Source of the DNA: Hydromicrobium sp964415365
GTDB lineage: Bacteria > Actinomycetota > Humimicrobiia > Humimicrobiales > Humimicrobiaceae
Length of the DNA: 64,000 bases
Direction of reading: 5' to 3'
Assembly (NCBI GenBank): GCA_964415365.1
Contig: CAYPYW010000011.1
Span: forward strand, 1-64,000
The notes under the pieces were generated by a model, which was not told the DNA's origin, ran no database searches, and was given only the letters and a program-made list of their open reading frames with translations. A program made the position numbers and the translations under genes. Positions 16,186 to 22,934 of the stretch are shown here, piece after piece. Numbering within the stretch: the stretch's first letter is position 1; every line of letters begins with the position of its first letter.

Positions 16186-18036
16186 TCAAGGAAACTGCAT
16201 GCTGTTTATAAAATGATTATTGAAATCAGGATAAGCAGCCAATTCAATATACTTAATTTTTCTAGCTACTTTTTCGGCATTAATCCTCTGTTTCACTGAG
16301 ATTAAAATCATTCTTGCCCCTACCCCTGCTGCATTACCGATCTGTCTGATCTTCTTTAACGGAACGCCGGGCAACATACCTATATCGATGACATTTTTAG
16401 GGTCTATATAAGATCCGAAGGCACCCGCTATTATTATCCCGTCTATATCTTTAAAACTTATATTTGCATTCTCAAGCAACACTTCAATACCGGCTCTTAT
16501 TGCTCCCTTTGCCAGTTGAATTTCTACAACATCCTTCTGACTTATTAAAATATCTTTTTCCCTGCATTTCGGAACAAAATGATTATTGCTGTCCGGAGAT
16601 GCCAGCACATAGTTAGATTCTCCTTTACTGTCTCTGCAAATACAATCCGAATCAGTTTTGAATTTACCACTTCTATTCAGGAGACCCACCTTCAGTAACT
16701 CCGCTACTGCATCTAAAATCCCCGAACCGCAAATACCGACAGGCTCTTTATCATTAATAGTCTGGATAGATGGCAGGTATGTCCTGGAATCAATTATTAC
16801 TCTCTCTATGGCACCTGGCGCTGCCCTCATACCATGCTTTATATGTGCCCCCTCAAATGCCGGTCCGGAAGCAGTAGAAACACTGGTGATCTCCTTTTCG
16901 CTTTTCAGTGCAATCTCGGTGTTGGTTCCAATATCAATACCCAGATAATTTCCTCTCTTTTTATAAATTTCTGCAGCCAGGATCATAGCCAGATGATCTG
17001 ACCCCACAAATCCCGCTATCGGGGGAGGTAAGAAAATATATCCGCCAGCCGTGATATTGATGCCAATCTCCCTGGCTTTAATTTGCAGGGATTCGTTAGT
17101 TATTGAAACAAAAGGAGATAGTCCGAGCTGATTTACAGGTAACTTCAGGAACAGGTGGTACATGGCAGTATTGCCGACAACAGTCATCTCGGTTATCTCT
17201 TTATTTGTCAAATTATTTTTTATACAGAGCTCACTTATCGCCTCATTTATTTTGCCTACTGTTATCTTCTGAATCTTATCCATATTATCCCGATTCTGCA
17301 TAGCAAAATTCAGGCGGCTCATTACATCTTCTCCAAAAACTATCTGGGGATTAATAATTCCTCTTTTGTCGATTGTTTCTCCGGTCACCAGGCTAACAAG
17401 AAAAATGGCAATCTTCGTTGTTCCCAGGTCAACTGCCAGACCATAATTATTCGCAGTCCTGTCACCACCTTCGATTAAAATAATTTCCCCATCTCTCACC
17501 GTAACCGTAATTTCCCATGAGTTTTCTCTGATAACGGAAGGCATCTCAACCAATACTCTGTGATCAATCGAATTAACCTTCAGATTATATTCATCTTTAA
17601 GCACACTTTTAATCCTATTAAAATCAGGCTGTAAATCTCCAAGACTGGCCTCTTTCAATTTTATGAAATATTTCCTGCAAACTGGATCTACCTCAATAAT
17701 CTTCTCTTCGCCCGTAATCTGGAGTTTCTGCTCTTCACTCAACGAGGAAGAAGGTATATAAATTGTGAGATCTCTATCAAAAATTTGCTGGCATGCCAGT
17801 CTGATGCCATCACCTACCTCATCAGGACTTAATATTTCCTGTTCCTGTTTATTTGCCTGCTTTTTTTCTTTATCCAGCATTATTATTCTGCATTTACCAC
17901 AGGTCCCTTTTCCGGCACAGACTGATTTTATTCCCACACCGGCATCAACAATTGCTTTTAATCCATTCACCGGTTTATTTAATAATATCTTTTTTCCTAT
18001 AGGCTCAATCTTTATTTCAATTTCCCCACCTGACAT
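16186..18036 (-). CDS. acsV: ASKHA-type reductive activator of corrinoid protein (AcsV/RACo), paralogue 2
   Basis: 616 aa. The N-terminal [2Fe-2S] ferredoxin domain has Cys40, Cys46 and Cys49 ('Cys-Ala-Gly-Lys-Gly-Thr-Cys-Gly-Lys-Cys') with a distal Cys. A linker domain is followed by an ASKHA ATPase core (DUF4445) with 'Val-Asp-Leu-Gly-Thr-Thr-Lys', 'Gly-Ile-Asp-Ile-Gly-Thr-Asn-Thr-Glu' and 'Ile-Ile-Ala-Gly-Ala-Phe-Gly'. Such proteins use ATP to reduce oxidised cob(II)amide back to cob(I). A second copy starts the main cluster at 32515-34458. This copy is nearer acsE, so it may serve AcsCD or an unlinked methyltransferase system. Its promoter region is shared with the divergent blaI gene. 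Confidence 0.9.
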   Translation of the reverse strand: MSGGEIEIKIEPIGKKILLNKPVNGLKAIVDAGVGIKSVCAGKGTCGKCRIIMLDKEKKQANKQEQEILSPDEVGDGIRLACQQIFDRDLTIYIPSSSLSEEQKLQITGEEKIIEVDPVCRKYFIKLKEASLGDLQPDFNRIKSVLKDEYNLKVNSIDHRVLVEMPSVIRENSWEITVTVRDGEIILIEGGDRTANNYGLAVDLGTTKIAIFLVSLVTGETIDKRGIINPQIVFGEDVMSRLNFAMQNRDNMDKIQKITVGKINEAISELCIKNNLTNKEITEMTVVGNTAMYHLFLKLPVNQLGLSPFVSITNESLQIKAREIGINITAGGYIFLPPPIAGFVGSDHLAMILAAEIYKKRGNYLGIDIGTNTEIALKSEKEITSVSTASGPAFEGAHIKHGMRAAPGAIERVIIDSRTYLPSIQTINDKEPVGICGSGILDAVAELLKVGLLNRSGKFKTDSDCICRDSKGESNYVLASPDSNNHFVPKCREKDILISQKDVVEIQLAKGAIRAGIEVLLENANISFKDIDGIIIAGAFGSYIDPKNVIDIGMLPGVPLKKIRQIGNAAGVGARMILISVKQRINAEKVARKIKYIELAAYPDFNNHFINSMQFP

Positions 18037-18425
18037 AATAGCCTCTTTACCAATAGTGCTTTCTGCAAATCTTTATCATCCAGTTTCTTTTATGAATACA
18101 CCTTTTAAATAATATCCGTAACATTATATTAATTTTTACAATGTTTAGGAAGGCTTACCGGATCAGTTTTATACAAAATATTTTATTTCCTACTCATTAT
18201 GTGTTAAAATTGAGAATATATGATATTAATATTAAACATTAATATCATCTATATTTGTGCTCTTTGTCAAAATAGATGGAATAATTTACTAAAATATTAA
18301 CTGGCAATATAAGATTTTAAGTTAATTTGATTTTTACTTAAAAATAGTATAAAGTATTCCAAGTTTTACTCAGATAACTATTTTATGGATTGACAAATTT
18401 TTAAATAAAGGTTGGTGATAAAAAA
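18037..18425. promoter_or_regulatory. Divergent promoter region between acsV paralogue and blaI, with long palindrome
   Basis: The 389-bp A/T-rich spacer carries a perfect 10-bp inverted repeat at 18221-18230 / 18238-18247 (TGATATTAAT and ATTAATATCA, 7-bp centre). A TTGACA hexamer lies at about 18393 on the plus strand, shortly before blaI, but its spacing to a -10 is not convincing. No copy of the 16-bp BlaI-like operator found further right is obvious here. I see no coding frame. Confidence 0.4.
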
Positions 18426-18863
18426 ATGGCTAAAAGGATCGATACAAAGAAAAAATCGGAAGAAATTGGAATAAACGGCCTTAACAGCATAAGCAATCTA
18501 GAAGCTGAGATAATGAAGATTATATGGGAAAAAGGCAAAGTAACAGTAAGAGAAGTACATGAGAATATGCTGAGAAAAGAAATTGAAAGTAAAGAACAGG
18601 GATTTATTCCGTATACAACTGTAATGTCGACAATGACCACTCTGGCAGAAAAAAGGCTTCTAAAGCAGGATAAAACTGCTAAAACCTATGTGTATTCTGC
18701 AGCAGTTGATAAAAAAGAACTTTCAAAAAGCATAATAAAATCAGTTTCAGATAAACTGCTTGAGGAAAGTACCAAAGGCATGGTTTCCAAATTCTTATCT
18801 GACAGCAAAAATATTTCCAAAGAAGGCATAAAGAAGCTACTGGAAGAAATAGACAAACATTAA
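18426..18863 (+). CDS. BlaI/MecI-family transcriptional repressor
   Basis: 145 aa. After a basic N-terminal tail, residues 22-100 form the winged-helix domain of the BlaI/MecI family ('Leu-Glu-Ala-Glu-Ile-Met-Lys-Ile-Ile-Trp', then 'Thr-Val-Met-Ser-Thr-Met-Thr-Thr-Leu-Ala-Glu-Lys-Arg-Leu-Leu'). A C-terminal dimerisation helix region follows. In known systems such repressors bind paired half-sites and are inactivated by cleavage once the partner M56 protease senses a signal. The neighbour is an M56 protease. Palindromes at 18921, 19012 and 20205 look like its operators. It probably controls the protease, the small peptide and the radical SAM gene. Confidence 0.9.
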   Translation: MAKRIDTKKKSEEIGINGLNSISNLEAEIMKIIWEKGKVTVREVHENMLRKEIESKEQGFIPYTTVMSTMTTLAEKRLLKQDKTAKTYVYSAAVDKKELSKSIIKSVSDKLLEESTKGMVSKFLSDSKNISKEGIKKLLEEIDKH

Positions 18864-18920
18864 AACCATCTGTTCTAATCAACTCTGTTTGAAACCTTAC
18901 GAATATGTTGGGCGAGCTGC

Positions 18921-18936
18921 TATTACTTAACTAATA
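18921..18936. promoter_or_regulatory. Candidate BlaI operator 1
   Basis: TATTACTTAACTAATA: 16 bp with near-inverted 6-bp ends (TATTAC and CTAATA, one mismatch), like the known MecI/BlaI operators of the form TATTACAnnTGTAATA. It lies 58 bp after blaI and upstream of the M56 gene. The half TTAACTAATA recurs at 20301-20310, just before the small peptide gene. Confidence 0.45.
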
Positions 18937-19011
18937 GTAAGAATTTATAAAATTTTCCTTTCTATAATCATGAATTCATATTAATATATTAGGTAGCTCT
19001 TTTACCTTTAG

Positions 19012-19027
19012 TATTACAACAGTAATA
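19012..19027. promoter_or_regulatory. Candidate BlaI operator 2 overlapping the M56 promoter
   Basis: TATTACAACAGTAATA is a perfect inverted repeat of 6-bp arms and differs by one base from the published-type MecI/BlaI operator pattern TATTACAnnTGTAATA. A TATAAT at 19035-19040 follows 7 bp later, so the operator covers the position of the -35 element. Binding would block the M56 promoter. Confidence 0.65.
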
Positions 19028-19054
19028 AATTTTATATAATTTGTATTGACTAAC

Positions 19055-20128
19055 ATGTTTTTTTTAGAACTTTTAACAAACTACATAATACCAATCATTT
19101 ACGATAGTTTCGTAAGCCTAATTCTGGTTCTGTTCCTCTTATTCATTTTCAGGATAAAAGATTCAAATATCAGAATTTTATTTTTCTTCCTGCCACTTAT
19201 AAAACCATTTATGGTTATTGCCGAAAAAATTGATGTAAATGAAATGGTATTAGGATCAAGGGGTTTTACTGGAGGTATAAGATTTCCTGATCCATTAAAA
19301 TTCTTCCCACCCCATAACAAAATAGAAATATTTGACATGGTTAATTTTTCAGAATTTAATAACCTTATACTGTCAATAGCATTAATAAGTATCAGCATTA
19401 TTTTAATAGCCAGGTGGGCAAGTATAGCTTTACTTTACAGGAGCCTCGCTCATGAGGAGAAAGTAAGCAGCAAAGAAGTGCCAGAGCTCTACTCCATTAT
19501 AGATAATTACATTGAAAGAATTAAAGTCAAGGCTCCGGATATCAGCCTCACTTATAGAAAATACTCTACTCCCTTTATAGTAGGGATAAGAACTTGCACT
19601 TTGGTTATTTCTCCAACTCTCATAGAAAAACTTAATAACGAAGAAAAGGAAATATTGATAAATCATGAACTTTCCCATATAAAAAGAAGAGACAATCTCA
19701 TTGGATGGATAGCTCTTATCCTAAGAGATTTAAATTTCTTCAACCCATTTGCCTATATAGCCTATTATCTCATAAAATCGGAACAGGAAAGCGCCTCTGA
19801 TAAGCTAATGACTAAATATTCCGAAAAATCCCCAAAGCAAATAGCAAAGAACTTTTTAAACTCTATTTTAAAATTGAAATCAATTCAAGAAGACTATGTT
19901 CCAGAAGAAAACCATTCTATGAATTATGGGTCACCGTACTTTTTTAAAAGAGGTATCAATTTCAATATAATCCATAACAGGGTGCAAAATATTTTAAAAG
20001 TAAATCCAAACAAAATCCATGCTAAGATCTTTCCTAAAATCTTGATGTACTTACTGTTCATACTTCTTCTTTTTATCCAAACCGCTTTTGTATTAAAAAT
20101 TTCCAATACATTAATGATCTTAAGATAA
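19055..20128 (+). CDS. M56 (BlaR1/MecR1-like) membrane metallopeptidase without sensor domain
   Basis: About 357 aa. Three or four transmembrane helices (about 8-28, 38-58, 110-130 and one near the C-terminus) flank a cytoplasmic zinc protease domain with 'Asn-His-Glu-Leu-Ser-His' (HExxH) and the downstream Glu ligand in 'Ser-Glu-Gln-Glu-Ser-Ala-Ser-Asp'. BlaR1 proteins cleave the BlaI repressor after sensing. This one lacks the C-terminal penicillin-binding sensor, so its signal is different; it might sense envelope state or the neighbouring peptide, or even cut the peptide leader. With TATAAT at 19035-19040 the transcript would start near 19047, so ATG 19055 is preferred over TTG 19046. Confidence 0.88.
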   Translation: MFFLELLTNYIIPIIYDSFVSLILVLFLLFIFRIKDSNIRILFFFLPLIKPFMVIAEKIDVNEMVLGSRGFTGGIRFPDPLKFFPPHNKIEIFDMVNFSEFNNLILSIALISISIILIARWASIALLYRSLAHEEKVSSKEVPELYSIIDNYIERIKVKAPDISLTYRKYSTPFIVGIRTCTLVISPTLIEKLNNEEKEILINHELSHIKRRDNLIGWIALILRDLNFFNPFAYIAYYLIKSEQESASDKLMTKYSEKSPKQIAKNFLNSILKLKSIQEDYVPEENHSMNYGSPYFFKRGINFNIIHNRVQNILKVNPNKIHAKIFPKILMYLLFILLLFIQTAFVLKISNTLMILR

Positions 20129-20204
20129 AATAAGCTGTTATTATAATTAAGAAAAATTAAACTTTCAAACTAAGAAGTAGTATTTCTTGAAATGCTGCCT
20201 ATAT

Positions 20205-20220
20205 TACTATATTATTAGTA
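20205..20220. promoter_or_regulatory. Candidate BlaI operator 3 upstream of the peptide gene
   Basis: TACTATATTATTAGTA: perfect 5-bp arms TACTA/TAGTA separated by 6 bp, the same arm spacing and length (16 bp) as mec-type operators. It lies about 45 bp upstream of a TATAAT at 20266-20271 and about 110 bp upstream of the peptide start, in the spacer after the M56 gene. Confidence 0.5.
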
Positions 20221-20331
20221 GCAGAGATTAAAAGGCTAATTTATTATGTGGGTAACTAATTCTTATATAATGCTCATATTTTCATACACTTTTAAAATTG
20301 TTAACTAATAATAGGAGTGAAAGGAGGACAG

Positions 20332-20445
20332 ATGGTATCAGTAAATAAAACAAAAAATTTATGGAACAAAGATGTGACTATGAGAAATCTGAAAAATGAT
20401 ATAGGACCACTTTGCTGCTTTTACTGGTGTTGGTGGGTTTTGTAA
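20332..20445 (+). CDS. 37-residue Cys/Trp-rich RiPP precursor peptide
   Basis: An excellent ribosome binding site (AAAGGAGGACAG directly before ATG 20332) drives a 37-codon frame ending in TAA at 20443-20445. The first 26 residues are polar and Lys/Asn-rich, like a leader. The end is Gly-Pro followed by LCCFYWCWWVL: three Cys, three Trp, one Phe and one Tyr within eleven residues. The radical SAM/SPASM gene starts 27 bp later. This pairing is the signature of a radical-SAM-modified RiPP (thioether, or aromatic carbon cross-link). No named precursor family is recognised. A TATAAT at 20266-20271 and a BlaI-like palindrome at 20205 suggest separate regulated expression from the M56 gene. Confidence 0.8.
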   Translation: MVSVNKTKNLWNKDVTMRNLKNDIGPLCCFYWCWWVL

Positions 20446-20472
20446 TCACTACAAATACAGGTAAATCATTGA

Positions 20473-21852
20473 ATGAAGTTGTACAACAGTAAATATATCT
20501 ATAGCGGAAAAATAAATTCCAAATATAGTTTGATAAACGATACACTAACCGGCGCTGTAGATATTATTGAGAATGAGATATGGAATCTCATAAAAATGCA
20601 GAAGTTTGACCTCATAGAAAAAAGCCCTCTTTCAAATCTTATTGAAAGAGGGTATCTTTATAATGACCCCAAAGAAGAACAAAAATTATTTTATACTCTA
20701 TACGACAGTTTTATGAAAAAGGCTACTTCACGCCCAATAAGATTTGTTTTCTGTCCTTCTTATTATTGTAATCTAAGATGTATATACTGCTTTGAAAAAA
20801 ACTTTTCATACTATAACTCGCATCAATTTATGAGTGATGTAGTATTCGCCAGCTCGATAAACGCTATGAATAAATTAGCAGAAAAATTTTCAGGCAGAGT
20901 TTATGCCATAGAATTGTTTGGAGGCGAGCCATTGCTGAAAAGAACTAAAGGAATGGTTGAGAAAATTTTAGAAGTAGCAAAATCAAGAAAAACTTCAGTA
21001 ACTATAGTAACTAATGGTGTTAATATAGAGAAACTAATAGATACCTTATCTCAGCATAAAAACAATATAGAATATCTGCAGATAACAATAGATGGACCAC
21101 CTGATATTCATAATAAAAGAAGAAAGTATAAATCCGGTCGAGGAACCTTTGATAAATTATCAAACGGAATAGATTTGCTCATAAAGGATAATCTAAAAAC
21201 TAAAATCAGGGTAAACGTAGATTATTCTAATATTGAGTACATACCTAGCCTCTATGAATACATGCACCATAAAAAATGGACAGCTAACAAAAATATCAGA
21301 ACTCAGTTATCTTTAATCGGAGATCATAGTTCCCTGGAATACAATGATGTAATAGTTCCTGAAGAAATACTGCTAAAAAAATTAATAAAGATTTACGATT
21401 TACACCCGGAACTGGAAGAGGCGTTTGGGTACCATATTTTCAAACCTTTAAGACACATGTTAGACATAATCAACGGTGCTCCTAATGTCTCTCCCAAATT
21501 TATAAATTGCGAGACCAATCTTTTAGAACTTCATATTTTCTGTCCTGACGGTCTAATATATGCCTGTCCCGAGTCTATCGGATACCCTGAATATGCTATC
21601 GGAAGGTTTTACCCCAATCTAGAATATTTTGAAGATAAAGTAAAATTATGGAAGGATAGAACTATTTTTAGCATTCCAAAATGCAGGGACTGTAAATTCT
21701 CACCAATCTGCGGAGGAGGCTGCTCTTACTCATCCTTCTTAATTTACAAAGGAGAAAATATTCCTGCATGTGAAAGATTTCAGGAAGTCCTGGATACATT
21801 CTTAAGATTAAGGGGAGAAAAAATACTGAAAAAATTTATGGACAACCCCTAA
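20473..21852 (+). CDS. Radical SAM/SPASM peptide maturase
   Basis: 459 aa. Residues 1-85 resemble the RRE/PqqD-like leader-binding region of peptide maturases. The radical SAM cluster motif is Cys99-x3-Cys103-x2-Cys106 with an extra Cys94, and 'Phe-Gly-Gly-Glu-Pro' (149-153) is the SAM-binding GGE motif. The C-terminal SPASM domain carries Cys346, 357, 365, 404, 407, 413, 417 and 433, enough for two auxiliary [4Fe-4S] clusters. Enzymes of this layout form sactionine, ranthionine or carbon-carbon links in a precursor peptide; the 37-residue peptide immediately upstream is the evident substrate. No transporter or extra protease follows. The ribosome binding site is weak, so it may be coupled to the peptide gene. 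Confidence 0.92.
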   Translation: MKLYNSKYIYSGKINSKYSLINDTLTGAVDIIENEIWNLIKMQKFDLIEKSPLSNLIERGYLYNDPKEEQKLFYTLYDSFMKKATSRPIRFVFCPSYYCNLRCIYCFEKNFSYYNSHQFMSDVVFASSINAMNKLAEKFSGRVYAIELFGGEPLLKRTKGMVEKILEVAKSRKTSVTIVTNGVNIEKLIDTLSQHKNNIEYLQITIDGPPDIHNKRRKYKSGRGTFDKLSNGIDLLIKDNLKTKIRVNVDYSNIEYIPSLYEYMHHKKWTANKNIRTQLSLIGDHSSLEYNDVIVPEEILLKKLIKIYDLHPELEEAFGYHIFKPLRHMLDIINGAPNVSPKFINCETNLLELHIFCPDGLIYACPESIGYPEYAIGRFYPNLEYFEDKVKLWKDRTIFSIPKCRDCKFSPICGGGCSYSSFLIYKGENIPACERFQEVLDTFLRLRGEKILKKFMDNP

Positions 21853-21942
21853 AAGTCCTGCCTAAAATGGCTAAATCTATTTTGTTGTTATCTGTACGAA
21901 ATACAAAACTACAACTATATTTTATTCGAGCTAACCGCCCGG

Positions 21943-22866
21943 CTATTTAATTCCGATTATATTCTTTGCTGCCTTTAATGTATTGCTGAGCAGCATAGCA
22001 ATAGTCATAGGCCCTACCCCACCTGGTACCGGTGATATATAACTAACCCTGGGTTCCACCCTTAGAAAGTCCACATCACCAATTAATGTGGCACCTTTCT
22101 TTTCAAAGTCTTCTTTTCTCCATTCCAGAAGTTCCTGATTTGCCTTATCTTTTGTAATTCTATTGATTCCCACATCTATAACTACAGCTCCTTCTTTTAC
22201 CATATCACCTTTGATTAAATATGGCACACCAGCGGCCACAACCAGAATATCCGCATCTATTGTATGCATTTTTAAATCTCTTGTTTCGATATGGCATATA
22301 GTAACCGTAGCCCATTCATTTAAAAGAAGCAGGCTGGTAGGCTTTCCAACTATTTCACTATGACCCACCATAGTAGCATTCTTGCCTTTTATAATTATAT
22401 TTTCTCTTTTCAACATTTCTATAATACCGGATGGTGTTGCTGGTACCAGACACTCCTGCTGCGCCACTAGTCTACCCATATTAACAGGATGAAACCCATC
22501 CACATCTTTTTCCGGGTATATTGCTTCCAGAACCTTTGCTTTGTCTACTTGTTCAGGTAGTGGAAGTTGGACTAAAATACCATGAATATCTTCCCTGTTA
22601 TTCAGCTTGTCTAACTCCTTTAGTATATCGCCGGTAGATACATTATCGTCCATTTTTATGGTTTCAGATTTAAAACCAACCTCTTCACACCCTCTTTGTT
22701 TGCTTCCTACATATACTTTCGAAGCAGGATTCTCACCTACCAGTATTACTGCAAGACCGGGCACAACCCCTTTTGTCCTTTTTATCTCTTTTACTTCTTC
22801 AGTTACTTCATTTTTAATATCCTGTGAAATCTTACTTCCACTAATTAACTTTGCTATTTTAATCAC
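21943..22866 (-). CDS. folD: Methylenetetrahydrofolate dehydrogenase / methenyltetrahydrofolate cyclohydrolase
   Basis: 307 aa. FolD converts 10-formyl-THF to methenyl-THF and then reduces it to methylene-THF with NAD(P)H, in the methyl branch of the Wood-Ljungdahl pathway. The N-terminal catalytic motif with Tyr and Lys ('Lys-Val-Tyr-Val-Gly-Ser-Lys-Gln') is present, as are 'Gly-Ile-Leu-Val-Gln-Leu-Pro-Leu-Pro', the Rossmann stretch 'Gly-His-Ser-Glu-Ile-Val-Gly-Lys-Pro' and the end motif 'Pro-Val-Pro-Gly-Gly-Val-Gly-Pro-Met-Thr'. In the NAD(P) stretch Glu replaces the more usual Arg of 'Gly-Arg-Ser', which may alter cofactor preference. It follows fhs by 68 bp on the minus strand. Confidence 0.95.
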   Translation of the reverse strand: MIKIAKLISGSKISQDIKNEVTEEVKEIKRTKGVVPGLAVILVGENPASKVYVGSKQRGCEEVGFKSETIKMDDNVSTGDILKELDKLNNREDIHGILVQLPLPEQVDKAKVLEAIYPEKDVDGFHPVNMGRLVAQQECLVPATPSGIIEMLKRENIIIKGKNATMVGHSEIVGKPTSLLLLNEWATVTICHIETRDLKMHTIDADILVVAAGVPYLIKGDMVKEGAVVIDVGINRITKDKANQELLEWRKEDFEKKGATLIGDVDFLRVEPRVSYISPVPGGVGPMTIAMLLSNTLKAAKNIIGIK

Positions 22867-22934
22867 CTCTATACTTGAAATTTATAATAAATTTATAAGA
22901 ACCATATTTATACTTATAAAACCAAATTTTTAGC

